A stretch of DNA of 64,000 nt from Bacteroides helcogenes P 36-108 (GTDB lineage Bacteria; Bacteroidota; Bacteroidia; Bacteroidales; Bacteroidaceae): NCBI RefSeq assembly GCF_000186225.1, contig NC_014933.1, positions 1,426,001 to 1,490,000 on the forward strand, given 5' to 3'. Below, one piece after another: positions 7,556-17,465 of this stretch. The position numbers and the translations under genes are program-made. Under the pieces are notes generated by a model that did not search any database, was not told the origin of the DNA, and saw only the letters and a program-made list of their open reading frames with translations. Every line of letters begins with the position of its first letter. Positions within the stretch are counted from its first letter, which is position 1.

Positions 7556-10500
7556 ATGAGAAGAAGATGGCTGAAAATAGCACTTTGGGTGCTGCTTACT
7601 CCTATAATACTATTTGTCATATTGATGATATTGCTTTATGTGCCTCCCGTACAGAGCTTTATGCGGAAGCAGGCCACAGCGATGGCATCAGATGCTACGG
7701 GTATGAATATATCTGTGGAGCGTGTGGATCTCCGTTTTCCCTTGAACTTGCTGGTACGGGGCGTGTTGGTGGTTCAACCTGCCGGCAGGTCGGCAGGCGT
7801 GCAACATGCCGATACCTTGCTGAGCCTTGAAAGCCTGAACGTGCGTGTGCAGGCATGGCCGTTGCTGAAAGGCAGAGTGGAGGTTGATGATGTCACTTTG
7901 AAGCAGGCTACTGTCAATTCTTCCAATCTGGTGAAAGGTATGCGGATACAAGGTACGTTGGGGCGCTTCTTCCTTGAAAGTCATGGTATAGATCTGAATA
8001 GGGAAGAAGCCGTGCTAAACAGGATACAACTGAGCGACACCCATGTGCAGGTGCTGCTTGCCGACACCGCCGACACCCCTAACGATACTACTGAGAGTGC
8101 TTTGAACTGGAATGTCAGCCTTCATGTCTTGAAGTTGAAGAATGTTTCCGTTGATTTGCGGATGCCACTTGACTCCATGAACTTGAAGACACACATCGGT
8201 GATGCCGAGATTGCGGATGCGGAGGCTGACTTGAAGCAGCGGCTTTATGGTTGGAAGAAGTTTTTCCTTTCCGGTACTTCAGTCAATTATGATATCGGCA
8301 AGATGAATCCGGATATCGATACGGCCGTAAAAACTACCCGAGGTTTCAACGCTTCACATATTGCCTTGCGTGACATCCGGTTGGGCATTGACTCCGTGAT
8401 GTGTTGCGGCAGAGACATGAACGCCGTAATTCATGAATGTTCCATGAACGAACGTTCCGGTTTGAGTGTCACTTCATTGACAGGGCGTTTGCTTGCCGAC
8501 TCTGCCGTTATCCGTATTCCTTCCTTGAAGTTGCTCACTCCACATAGCGAGATGGACTTTACTGCACAGACCTATTGGAAACTGATAGATATACCGACTA
8601 CAGGACATCTGACTGCCCGTTTCAATGCCCGTATCGGCAAACAGGACGTGTTGCTTTTTGCGGGAGAGTTGCCCGACACCTTTAAAGAGGCATACCCTTT
8701 CCGTCCGCTTGTCATCCATGCCGGTACAGAGGGTAATTTGAAGCAGATGCAGATTTCTCGTTTTACGGCTGATTTGCCCGGTGCTTTTTCTCTGAGTGGA
8801 GGCGGCGAGTTTTGGAATCTTACCGACAGCCTGAAGCGCAGTGGCAAGATGGATTTTGAAATGCAGACGCAGAACCTGAACTTTCTGACCGGGCTTGCCG
8901 ATATTGCCCCCGATGGCTCTGTGATAGTGCCGGATAGCATGCAACTCGCCGCCCATGTAGGCATAGAAGGCTCACAGTGCACTGCCGATCTGAAAATAGC
9001 CGAGGGTGAGGGAGCCTTAGGCATGGATGCCTCTTATAATCTTGCCACCGAGGCTTATCACGCCAATCTTGATGTGACGGCTTTGCAGATGCACCATTTT
9101 CTGCCCAAAGACTCTGTTTATACTTTGACGGCCAGTGTTTCTGCCAAAGGAAAGGGGATAGATTTCACTTCCCGCAAGACTGTTGCCGCATTGGATGCCT
9201 CGTTGGAAAAATTGCAGTACGGACATTGGGATATCTCCGGCATAGATCTGCGTGCCGCGCTTAAATCGTCCGTAGCCACCGTCCATCTTGTCAGTAACAA
9301 TGTCTTACTGAAAATGCGGGGTGATGCTGACATGCATCTTGACCGGAAATATCTGGACGGTACGGTGAATGTTGATGTGGAGGAAGTGGATTTACATAAA
9401 CTGGGCTTCGCTCCCCGTCCCATGAAATATCCTTTTGCTTTCAGCCTGACGGCGGAAGCGCGTCGCGATTCCATCAGACTGAACCTTGATGCCGGAGATT
9501 TGGCTTTGCGGTTCCGTGCCCATAGTACTTTGAAGAAATTGCTGGCACAGTCGGACGAGTTTTCCGGGTTACTGATGAGGCAGATAGAAGAAAAACGCTT
9601 GGATCATGCCGCACTTCGCCGCTTGCTTCCTTCGGCGGATATGCAGTTGGCGGTGGGTAAGCAAAATCCTGCCAGTTATTTTCTGGCAACCAAGGATATC
9701 TCTTTCAATGATATGTCTCTACATTTCGGCTTTACTCCGGCGTACGGCATCAACGGACGCACTGCCGTCCATGGGTTGCGTGTGGACTCTTTGCAACTTG
9801 ATACGATCTTCTTCACTGTGAGTCAGGATACCACGCGTATGAAGTTGCAGGGAGGTATTATTAACGGACCTAAAAATCCGCAATTCGTATTCCGAAGCAC
9901 ACTGACAGGAGAGATTCGGAATGAAGATGCCGAGCTGACTGTGGATTATACGGATGGAAAAGGACAGACTGGAGTGTTGCTCGGTCTTAATGCCCGTCCG
10001 CTGACCGGAGGACATGGAAAAGGGGACGGCATAATTCTGAACCTTATACCTGCCGAACCTATCATAGCTTTCCGTAAGTTCCGCTTTGTGGACAACAGTA
10101 ACTGGATCTACCTTCATAAAAATATGCGGGTCTATGCCAATGTGGATATGGATAGTGACGATGGATTGTGTTTCCGTATGCAGTCTGATAAAAATGACAC
10201 TGTCTCACTGCAGAATATGAACGTGGAGTTAAGCCGTCTCCGCCTGAGCGAACTGAGTAACGTGCTGCCTTATATGCCTCGGCTGACAGGCTTGTTTTCT
10301 GCAGAGGCCCAATACATACAGACAGCCACTTCTCTCCAGATCTCTGCGGAAGCCAATATTCAGAAATTGACTTACGAACGTCAGAAGGTAGGGGATGTCG
10401 GGCTGGGAGCCACTTGGTTGCCGGGTGACGGCGGCACTCATTATCTGAATACTTACTTCATGTATGAAGACAAGGAGGTATTGACTGCCGATGGTGTTCT

Positions 10501-12112
10501 GACCAAGAAGAACGGTAAGGACAGTCTGGAGGTCAATGCGAATTTTGAACACTTCCCGTTGCGGATTGCCAATGCTTTTGTGCCCGACCGGATGGTTTCC
10601 TTTACGGGAGATGTTGACGGAGGAATGCATGTTTACGGATCACCGGAAAAGCCGAAGATAGGAGGAGAGATCTCGTTGGATAGCGTGTCTGTTTATGCCC
10701 GTCAGGCAGGGGCGCGCTATTGGTTCGATAACCGCCCGTTGCGGATCAAGGACAATAAACTGATATTTGACAAGTTCGCCATTTATACCACCAGCAAGAA
10801 TCCGTTTACGGTTGATGGTAACATTGACTTCCGCCATCTGGAGCGTCCTACCGCTAACCTTAATCTGCTGGCAGAGGATTATACTTTGCTGGATGCGCCC
10901 CGTACCCGCGAGAGTCTGGTTTACGGAAAAGTATTCGTTGACCTGCGTGCTACAGTGAAAGGGCCGCTTGACGCCTTGACCATGCGCGGAAACATGAACC
11001 TGCTTGGCAATACGAATGTGACTTATGTTCTGACTGATTCTCCTCTGACTGTGGATGACCGTCTTGACGGACTGGTTACTTTTACCTCCTTCAATGATAC
11101 GGCTTCCGTCAAAGAGAATGATACACCTGCCATGTCTTTGGGAGGAATGGAAATGTACATGTCCGTCCATATTGACGATGCTGTCCGTCTCCGTGCCGAC
11201 CTGAGTCCCGATCGCAGTAAGTATATCGAACTTGAAGGAGGCGGTGACTTGAACATGCAATATACGCCTCAAGGTGATATGAGCCTTACAGGGCGCTATA
11301 CCCTGTCTGGTGGCATCATGAAGTATTCTTTGCCCATCATTCCCTTGAAGGAGTTTCAGTTCAATCCCGGCAGTTACGTAGATTGGCGGGGCAACGTTAT
11401 GAATCCTGCCTTGAACCTGAAAGCTACCGAACGCGTGCGGGCTTCTGTTTCCGATGACGACGGAGACGGCTCCCGTATGGTGAACTTCGATGTATCTATT
11501 TCCATCAAGAACCGTCTGGAGTCACCGGAGCTGATATTCGATCTTGCTGCTCCCGATGATGCCACTGTCGAAAATGAGTTGCAGGCGATGGGGGCGGAAG
11601 AACGCAGCAAACAGGCCATCACGATGCTTGCCACCGGTATCTATCTGAACAAAAGCGGCAAGGGTGGAGGATTGACGATGGGAGCTGCATTGAATAGCGT
11701 ACTTCAGAGCCAGATCAATTCTTTGGCCGGAAACATAAAAGGCGCGTCTTTCTCTGTGGGCATAGAAGACCGTAACTCTGCCGAGACGGGTGACAAACGT
11801 ACGGATTACAGTTTCCGCTATTCACAACGCTTTTTCAATGACCGTGTGCAGATTATTATCGGAGGTAAGGTATCTACCGGCGCCAATGCTACGAATGATG
11901 CAGAATCATTTATCGACAATATTTCTCTGGAATACCGTCTGGATGTATCGGGAACGCGTTATGTACGTGTCTTCTACGATAAGAATTATGAGAGTGTTCT
12001 GGATGGTGAGATAACGGAAACGGGTGTAGGTCTTGTCCTTCGCAAGAAAATGGACCGTCTGGGAGAGCTGTTCATTTTCAAAAAGAAGAAGAAGAAAAGT
12101 GCAGGGGAGTAA
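7556..12112 (+). CDS. tamB: TamB-like translocation and assembly module protein
   Basis: This 1518-residue protein is of the AsmA/TamB type, a long beta-taco rod that spans the periplasm and works with an Omp85 partner in outer-membrane protein or lipid assembly. It has an N-terminal signal anchor (about residues 7-27, WLKIALWVLLTPIILFVIL) followed by the RVDLRFP element typical of the start of the rod. A long run of beta strands ends in a conserved C-terminal DUF490 region (about 1180-1500) that includes NPGSYVDWRGNVMNPALNL. The TamL gene follows 103 bp downstream on the same strand, the usual Bacteroidetes pairing. The assignment rests on architecture and neighbour. Confidence 0.87.
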   Translation: MRRRWLKIALWVLLTPIILFVILMILLYVPPVQSFMRKQATAMASDATGMNISVERVDLRFPLNLLVRGVLVVQPAGRSAGVQHADTLLSLESLNVRVQAWPLLKGRVEVDDVTLKQATVNSSNLVKGMRIQGTLGRFFLESHGIDLNREEAVLNRIQLSDTHVQVLLADTADTPNDTTESALNWNVSLHVLKLKNVSVDLRMPLDSMNLKTHIGDAEIADAEADLKQRLYGWKKFFLSGTSVNYDIGKMNPDIDTAVKTTRGFNASHIALRDIRLGIDSVMCCGRDMNAVIHECSMNERSGLSVTSLTGRLLADSAVIRIPSLKLLTPHSEMDFTAQTYWKLIDIPTTGHLTARFNARIGKQDVLLFAGELPDTFKEAYPFRPLVIHAGTEGNLKQMQISRFTADLPGAFSLSGGGEFWNLTDSLKRSGKMDFEMQTQNLNFLTGLADIAPDGSVIVPDSMQLAAHVGIEGSQCTADLKIAEGEGALGMDASYNLATEAYHANLDVTALQMHHFLPKDSVYTLTASVSAKGKGIDFTSRKTVAALDASLEKLQYGHWDISGIDLRAALKSSVATVHLVSNNVLLKMRGDADMHLDRKYLDGTVNVDVEEVDLHKLGFAPRPMKYPFAFSLTAEARRDSIRLNLDAGDLALRFRAHSTLKKLLAQSDEFSGLLMRQIEEKRLDHAALRRLLPSADMQLAVGKQNPASYFLATKDISFNDMSLHFGFTPAYGINGRTAVHGLRVDSLQLDTIFFTVSQDTTRMKLQGGIINGPKNPQFVFRSTLTGEIRNEDAELTVDYTDGKGQTGVLLGLNARPLTGGHGKGDGIILNLIPAEPIIAFRKFRFVDNSNWIYLHKNMRVYANVDMDSDDGLCFRMQSDKNDTVSLQNMNVELSRLRLSELSNVLPYMPRLTGLFSAEAQYIQTATSLQISAEANIQKLTYERQKVGDVGLGATWLPGDGGTHYLNTYFMYEDKEVLTADGVLTKKNGKDSLEVNANFEHFPLRIANAFVPDRMVSFTGDVDGGMHVYGSPEKPKIGGEISLDSVSVYARQAGARYWFDNRPLRIKDNKLIFDKFAIYTTSKNPFTVDGNIDFRHLERPTANLNLLAEDYTLLDAPRTRESLVYGKVFVDLRATVKGPLDALTMRGNMNLLGNTNVTYVLTDSPLTVDDRLDGLVTFTSFNDTASVKENDTPAMSLGGMEMYMSVHIDDAVRLRADLSPDRSKYIELEGGGDLNMQYTPQGDMSLTGRYTLSGGIMKYSLPIIPLKEFQFNPGSYVDWRGNVMNPALNLKATERVRASVSDDDGDGSRMVNFDVSISIKNRLESPELIFDLAAPDDATVENELQAMGAEERSKQAITMLATGIYLNKSGKGGGLTMGAALNSVLQSQINSLAGNIKGASFSVGIEDRNSAETGDKRTDYSFRYSQRFFNDRVQIIIGGKVSTGANATNDAESFIDNISLEYRLDVSGTRYVRVFYDKNYESVLDGEITETGVGLVLRKKMDRLGELFIFKKKKKKSAGE

Positions 12113-12215
12113 GCAGTCTGTCCTTATCCGGAGAGGCATGGGATACAGGATGTGGCATCTCATAAGATATTGGGTATGAAATCATTTTGATAACTAAATA
12201 AGAATGCGGTAAAGA

Positions 12216-14567
12216 ATGAGACGACTGATAATATACATTATAGGATTGGCGGTTTTGGCAGCTTGCTCTACTACAAAGCATCTGCCCGAAGGAGAAATTC
12301 TATATACCGGCCAGAAGCCAACGATCGTTGAAAACCGGAGCGCTACTTCAGTGGGCGAAACGGCTATGGAAGAAGTGGAGGCCGCGCTTGCCAAAGCACC
12401 GAACAATTCCCTGTTGGGCAGTTCGACCATACGTACTCCTTTTCCGGTGGGACTGTGGATATACAGCGGTTTTGCGAAATACGAGAAAGGATTTGGCAGA
12501 TGGATATTCGACCATTTTGGTGCTACTCCGGTTCTTATGTCCTCCGTAAATCCGGAAATCCGTCGAAAGGCGGCTGCCAATTTGCTGCGTGATTACGGTT
12601 ATTTCAACGGAACGGTTAATTACAAGACTTTTATTGATCCGAAAGATTCGCTGAAAGCCAAATTGCAATATACGGTGAATATGCGTAATCCTTATTTCAT
12701 TGATACAGTGGTTTATCATGGATTTAGCGGCCGTACACTGCGAATTATGGAATCCTCGCGTCGCCGTTCGCTGATAAGCCCGGGCGAACAGTTCAACGTG
12801 ACTGACCTTGATGGGGAGCGTACCCGCATCAGCACCTTGCTGCGCAATGTGGGATGCTATTATTTCCGTCCCGATTATTTGACGTATCAGGCAGACACCA
12901 CTCAAATTCCCGGAGGGCATGTCGTCATGCGCATGATTCCTGTTCCGGGTATGCCGGCGGTAGCGGAGAAACCTTTTTATTTGGGCAACAGGGCGGTCTA
13001 TCTTATGGGCAGGCAGGGGCAGCAGCCCAATGACAGCATGGACTACAAAGGGGTGCGTATCCATTATTACAACAAGCCGGAAGTTCGGCCCAATATGCTT
13101 TATCGCTGGCTGGACTATCAGGGGTATAGAAAGAAAAGCCAGGTGCAGGACAGTACCGGTATATCCCGTCGTCGTTCCATGCAGAATCTGTACAGCCTGC
13201 ATAGGCAGACACGTGTTCAGGAGCGTCTGGCGAATGTAGGTATTTTCCGCTACGTCGAAATGCAATATACCCCGCGCGATACGAGCTTCGTTTCCGATAC
13301 ACTCGATCTGAATATATATGCGGCTCTTGATAAACTTTATGATGCTGAGTTTGATTTTAATGTCAAGATGAAGAGCAATAACCAGATGGGGCCCGGTGCT
13401 TCCTTTACGGTTACCAAGAACAATGTCTTTGGCGGTGGTGAAAGCTGGAACGTCAAGCTGGACGGTTCGTACGAATGGCAGACGGGCAAGGACCGTTCAT
13501 CTTTGATGAACAGCTATGAACTGGGGATTTCTACTGCACTTATGTTTCCTCGCGTTGTATTCCCCCGCATGGGAAAACGCGAATACGACTTTCCGGCAAC
13601 AACTACTTTTAAACTGTATGCCAACCAGTTGAACCGTGCCAAATATTACAAACTGCTGGCGTTTGGCGGAAACGCTACTTATGATTTCCAGCCTAAGCGT
13701 ACTTCCAAACATAGCATCACTCCATTCAGGCTGACGTTCAATGTACTGCGTAATCCTACGGATGCTTTTAATCAACTGCAAGAAGAAAATCCTGCACTTT
13801 ATATCAGCTTGCGTGACCAGTTTATTCCTGCCATGGAATATACCTACACGTATGATAACGCTTCCGTGCCGCGTAAGCGTAATCCTGTGTGGTGGCAGAC
13901 AACGGTTGCTTCGGCGGGCAACATAACTTCTGCCATCTTCTGCATTTTCGGAGAGCCATTCGGCAAGAAGAGGAAGGAGTTGCTTGGTGTGCCTTTTGCC
14001 CAATTCCTGAAACTGAATTCGGAATTCCGCTATCACTATCGGATAGACAAGAACCAGATGATTGCATCGCGTATTGCGGGAGGAGTTATATGGTCATACG
14101 GCAACATGCAGGCTGCACCTTATACCGAACAGTTTTATATCGGCGGTGCAAACAGTGTCCGTGCCTTCAGTGTCCGAAGTGCCGGCCCCGGCGGTTATCC
14201 GCCTGCCGATGACAAGTTCGCTTTCATCGATCATGTAGGAGATATCCGTATGGAGGCCAATGTGGAATACCGCTTCCGCATTATCAGCGACCTGCATGGG
14301 GCAATCTTTCTGGATGCCGGTAATGTGTGGCTGATGCGCAAGGAAGAGGCCCGTCCGTATGGTGAGTTTACACTGAAGAACTTTCCGAAACAGGTTGCTC
14401 TGGGCACGGGAGTGGGTCTACGCTATGATATGGATTTCCTTGTGTTTCGTCTGGATTTGGGTATTGGCCTGCACAATCCGTATGAAACGGGTAAGTCGGG
14501 CTATTACAACATTCCGAGATTCAAAGACAGCATGGCGCTGCACTTCGCCATAGGCTATCCGTTCTGA
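12216..14567 (+). CDS. tamL: TamL, lipoprotein Omp85 family outer-membrane protein
   Basis: This 783-residue Omp85 protein is the outer-membrane partner of the TamB-like protein encoded just upstream. The N-terminus is a lipoprotein signal with lipobox AVLAAC (C17), unlike proteobacterial TamA, and matches the Bacteroidetes-specific form TamL. A POTRA-like periplasmic region follows (about 100-370), including the RKAAANLLRDYGYFNGTV segment. The C-terminal half is a 16-strand-type barrel ending with an aromatic residue (AIGYPF). The GGANSVRAFSVRSAGPGG segment corresponds to the Omp85 loop-6 VRGF/Y-type motif. A terminator lies 45 bp after the stop. Confidence 0.9.
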   Translation: MRRLIIYIIGLAVLAACSTTKHLPEGEILYTGQKPTIVENRSATSVGETAMEEVEAALAKAPNNSLLGSSTIRTPFPVGLWIYSGFAKYEKGFGRWIFDHFGATPVLMSSVNPEIRRKAAANLLRDYGYFNGTVNYKTFIDPKDSLKAKLQYTVNMRNPYFIDTVVYHGFSGRTLRIMESSRRRSLISPGEQFNVTDLDGERTRISTLLRNVGCYYFRPDYLTYQADTTQIPGGHVVMRMIPVPGMPAVAEKPFYLGNRAVYLMGRQGQQPNDSMDYKGVRIHYYNKPEVRPNMLYRWLDYQGYRKKSQVQDSTGISRRRSMQNLYSLHRQTRVQERLANVGIFRYVEMQYTPRDTSFVSDTLDLNIYAALDKLYDAEFDFNVKMKSNNQMGPGASFTVTKNNVFGGGESWNVKLDGSYEWQTGKDRSSLMNSYELGISTALMFPRVVFPRMGKREYDFPATTTFKLYANQLNRAKYYKLLAFGGNATYDFQPKRTSKHSITPFRLTFNVLRNPTDAFNQLQEENPALYISLRDQFIPAMEYTYTYDNASVPRKRNPVWWQTTVASAGNITSAIFCIFGEPFGKKRKELLGVPFAQFLKLNSEFRYHYRIDKNQMIASRIAGGVIWSYGNMQAAPYTEQFYIGGANSVRAFSVRSAGPGGYPPADDKFAFIDHVGDIRMEANVEYRFRIISDLHGAIFLDAGNVWLMRKEEARPYGEFTLKNFPKQVALGTGVGLRYDMDFLVFRLDLGIGLHNPYETGKSGYYNIPRFKDSMALHFAIGYPF

Positions 14568-14611
14568 AAAAACAGGCTTTTGGGAGATTTGCGACAAAGA
14601 ATGGTCTGAAT

Positions 14612-14636
14612 CTTTCCTTTAGAGGAAAGTTTTTTT
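14612..14636 (+). terminator. Intrinsic terminator after tamL
   Basis: A 7-bp perfect stem CTTTCCT / AGGAAAG with a TTAG loop is followed by seven T residues. It closes the tamB-tamL unit; the next promoter starts directly behind it. Confidence 0.8.
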
Positions 14637-14638
14637 CG

Positions 14639-14646
14639 TACATTTG
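14639..14646 (+). promoter_or_regulatory. Bacteroides -7 element for the sugar nucleotidyltransferase
   Basis: TACATTTG matches TAnnTTTG and lies 48 bp upstream of the ATG at 14695, directly after the T run of the tamL terminator. Confidence 0.55.
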
Positions 14647-14694
14647 CAGTTCTAATCAACAAATGGGTACACTAACCTTTTAATAATAACTGAT

Positions 14695-15606
14695 ATGAAA
14701 CCAACTTTATTCTTATTGGCAGCCGGAATGGGCAGCCGTTATGGTGGCTTGAAGCAATTGGACGGACTGGGTCCTAATGGCGAAACTATTATGGATTATT
14801 CTATCTATGATGCTATCAATGCAGGATTCGGCAAGCTTGTTTTTGTAATCCGCAAAGACTTCGAACAGGATTTTCGTGACAAAATCATTTCAAAATACGA
14901 AGGTCATATCCCTTGCGAACTGGTGTTCCAGTCTATTGATGATCTTCCCGAAGGCTTTACTTGTCCTGAAGGTCGTACCAAACCTTGGGGAACCAACCAT
15001 GCTGTGATGATGGGGGCCGACGTGATTAAGGAACCGTTTGCCGTTATCAACTGTGATGACTTCTACGGCCGTGATTCTTTTCAGGTAATGGGCAAGTTCC
15101 TTGCCGCATTGCCCGAAGGCTCGAAGAATGTTTACTCTATGGTAGGTTTTCGCATCGGCAATACGTTGAGCGATAGCGGTACTGTTTCCCGCGGACTCTG
15201 CGGAACGGATGCCAATAACCTGCTGACTTCCGTAGTAGAGCGCACCAAGATTCAACGTATGGATGGCGAAGTGAAATATATCGACGACAATGGTGAATGG
15301 GCGGCCACTCCCGAAACCACTCCGGTCAGCATGAACTTTTGGGGCTTTACTCCCGATTACTTCGCTTATAGCAAGGAGTTCTTCAAGACTTTCCTCAGCG
15401 ATCCCAAGAATATGGAGAACCTGAAGAGCGAATTCTTCATTCCTTTGATGGTGGATAAACTGATTAATGACGGAACTTCTACTTGTGAGGTGCTTGATAC
15501 CACAAGCAAGTGGTTTGGTGTGACTTATCCTGAAGATCGCCAAAGCGTGGTCGATAAGATTCAGGCATTGGTGGACGCCGGCGAGTATCCGGCAAAACTG
15601 TTCTAA
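14695..15606 (+). CDS. NDP-sugar nucleotidyltransferase family protein
   Basis: This 303-residue cytoplasmic protein has the GT-A-like pyrophosphorylase fold. The nucleotide-binding signature LAAGMGSRYGG is at residues 8-18 with K20 after it, and a metal-binding-type acidic pair D121-D122 lies in INCDDFYG. These are features of enzymes that join a sugar 1-phosphate to an NTP. Sequence alone does not fix sugar or base, and the gene stands alone between two terminators, so no pathway context helps. The length fits glucose-1-phosphate nucleotidyltransferase-like proteins. Confidence 0.85.
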   Translation: MKPTLFLLAAGMGSRYGGLKQLDGLGPNGETIMDYSIYDAINAGFGKLVFVIRKDFEQDFRDKIISKYEGHIPCELVFQSIDDLPEGFTCPEGRTKPWGTNHAVMMGADVIKEPFAVINCDDFYGRDSFQVMGKFLAALPEGSKNVYSMVGFRIGNTLSDSGTVSRGLCGTDANNLLTSVVERTKIQRMDGEVKYIDDNGEWAATPETTPVSMNFWGFTPDYFAYSKEFFKTFLSDPKNMENLKSEFFIPLMVDKLINDGTSTCEVLDTTSKWFGVTYPEDRQSVVDKIQALVDAGEYPAKLF

Positions 15607-15621
15607 GAGTTATCATCGGAA

Positions 15622-15670
15622 GATATAAATAAAGTCGCTTCAGCCTTGTTGAAGCGACTTTATTTATATC
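15622..15670. terminator. Bidirectional terminator
   Basis: A long, perfect stem begins GATATAAATAAAGTCGCTTC and closes with its complement around a 6-7 base loop. Both flanks are A/T-rich. It lies between the convergent sugar nucleotidyltransferase (plus) and ABC transporter (minus) genes and should serve both. Confidence 0.85.
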
Positions 15671-15715
15671 TTTTTACTTTCTTTCCCTTCTATCTTACTT
15701 ATCGATGAGATAAGA

Positions 15716-17452
15716 TTACAGCCGTATAACTGCCTCGCATGCTTCTGCCACTGCCGGGTGGTGAGTGACGAAGATAAATGTTTTGCCTGTGCAATCTCTG
15801 CGCAGGTTTTTTATTAGCGTCTGTTCCGTATCGGGGTCAAGGGCAGAGGTGGCTTCGTCCAGCAGCAGGATGTGTCCGGGGCGCAGCAGGGCGCGGGCTA
15901 TGGCGATGCGCTGGGCTTGTCCTTCGCTGAGCCCGCCGCCTTGTTCGTTAAGCGGAGAGTCGATGCCGTCCGGAAGGTGGAATACGAAGTCGGCGGTGGC
16001 GGTGCGCAGTGCCCGGTGCATGGCAGCCTCGGAGGCTTGCGGATTTCCCATCAGCAGGTTGTCGCGGATAGTGCCGCTGAAGAGTGTGTTGCCTTGCGGA
16101 ACATACACAAAGTTCCTGCGGGTTTGCGGAGAGACGGGGTGATTGTAAAGGTCACCTTTAGCAGCCTCAAGGTCACCTTTAGTGTTCTCAAGTTGAGGTT
16201 TAGGAAGCTCAAGTGTAGCTTTGTCATTTTCATGTGCAGGTTTGGCGTTCTCCGGTGCAGGTTGTGCGGATGTAAGCAGAATCTTTCCCTCTTGCGGCGT
16301 GGCCAGTGCAAGCAGCAACCGGATAAGGGTGGTCTTTCCCCGTCCCGTTTCGCCGACAACGGCCGTGCAACTTCCGGCGGGAAAGGAACAGGAAAAACTG
16401 CTGAACACCGGGCGGTCACCGGGGGTATAACCGAAGGTGACATTTCTCAGTTCCAGTGCCGGGGTGGAAGCAAAGAAGATGCTGTCTCCATTCGCTTCTG
16501 CGGGTAGCTTTTCCAGTTCCAGCAATCTGTCTATGGCTGTGAGGGCATTGATTACGGAAGGTATCAGGCGTGAAAGGTCGAGAACGGGGCGTTGCACCTT
16601 TCCTACCAATTGCAAGAAAGCGGTCATCGTGCCGAAGGTGATGCTGCCTGTGCTGAGGCGGACGGCTCCCCATAGAAACGCAGTGAGATATCCTCCGGAG
16701 AAGGCGAAAGCCACCAGCATGCGGGCGGATAACGAAAAGCGGGTGCGTCCCATGATCTGGTTGCGGAGCATGTCCTGCAAATCATCCAGTTTGCCAAGAT
16801 GTCGGTCGCTTTGCTCCAGGGTCTTTATTACCGTGCGGTGTTGCAGACTTTCTTGTATGACAGACTGGATGCGGCTGTCGCTGTGCCGGATGTCGTGTGT
16901 GTAGCGGCGCATGCGGTGCATGTAGAATCTGCTTCCCAGCAAGAAAACGGGGAGGATGGCCGCAATGAGCCAGGGCAGTGAAGAATCCAGAAAACAGAAA
17001 AACAGGAATGCCGCTACCAGTTGCACGCCCGTGACGATAAATGCCGGTATGGAGGAGGTGAGCAGTGTGACGATGGCTGAGGTGTCTTGCTCCACGCGGT
17101 TCACGATGTCTCCCGTGTGAAAGCGTTCCAGCTCATTCCACCGGCTTTGCAGCAGCCGGGAGAATAACCGGTGTCGCAGGGCGTTGCCTGTTTCTGTCTG
17201 CATGCGGGTGCTGATCCATGTATCTGCCGCACTGCACAGCAGTTGTCCCATCAGCAGCACAATGATAAAGATGGCTGCATGTATCAGACTGCCGGGCACA
17301 ACTCCGGTGGCGATGTCTATCACCTGCTTGGAAGCGTAGATGAAGGCCAGTGCGAAAGCTACCCCCGCAACTCCGGTGAGGCAATTCAGCAGAATACGTC
17401 TGCGTTGTCCGGCAGAGACTTCCCATATATATTTCAGTTTTTCTGTCTGCAT
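15716..17452 (-). CDS. ABC exporter (membrane domain fused to ATPase) with heptad insertion
   Basis: This 578-residue half-transporter has a six-helix exporter membrane domain (about 1-310) followed by a nucleotide-binding domain with Walker A GETGRGKTT near residue 367, Q-loop YVPQGNTLFSGT, signature LSEGQAQR, Walker B ILLLDEATSALD and the switch histidine in FVTHH. Between Walker A and the Q-loop, residues 401-435 are five tandem heptads of the form ExxKxxL or close, absent from ordinary ABC ATPases. There is no C39 peptidase domain. It is the last gene of a five-gene operon with HPr-kinase-like, S24/S26 peptidase, PqqD-like and NTP_transf_5-type genes, so peptide export is a reasonable inference; the substrate is not known. 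Confidence 0.9.
   Translation of the reverse strand: MQTEKLKYIWEVSAGQRRRILLNCLTGVAGVAFALAFIYASKQVIDIATGVVPGSLIHAAIFIIVLLMGQLLCSAADTWISTRMQTETGNALRHRLFSRLLQSRWNELERFHTGDIVNRVEQDTSAIVTLLTSSIPAFIVTGVQLVAAFLFFCFLDSSLPWLIAAILPVFLLGSRFYMHRMRRYTHDIRHSDSRIQSVIQESLQHRTVIKTLEQSDRHLGKLDDLQDMLRNQIMGRTRFSLSARMLVAFAFSGGYLTAFLWGAVRLSTGSITFGTMTAFLQLVGKVQRPVLDLSRLIPSVINALTAIDRLLELEKLPAEANGDSIFFASTPALELRNVTFGYTPGDRPVFSSFSCSFPAGSCTAVVGETGRGKTTLIRLLLALATPQEGKILLTSAQPAPENAKPAHENDKATLELPKPQLENTKGDLEAAKGDLYNHPVSPQTRRNFVYVPQGNTLFSGTIRDNLLMGNPQASEAAMHRALRTATADFVFHLPDGIDSPLNEQGGGLSEGQAQRIAIARALLRPGHILLLDEATSALDPDTEQTLIKNLRRDCTGKTFIFVTHHPAVAEACEAVIRL
16148..16252 (-). repeat. 21-bp minisatellite encoding five ExxKxx[LH] heptads
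   Basis: Five consecutive 21-bp units encode ENAKPAH, ENDKATL, ELPKPQL, ENTKGDL and EAAKGDL. The last two units share most of their bases. The array is in frame within the ABC ATPase gene, between Walker A and the Q-loop. Confidence 0.85.
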
Positions 17453-17465
17453 GCTGCTTGTTCTG

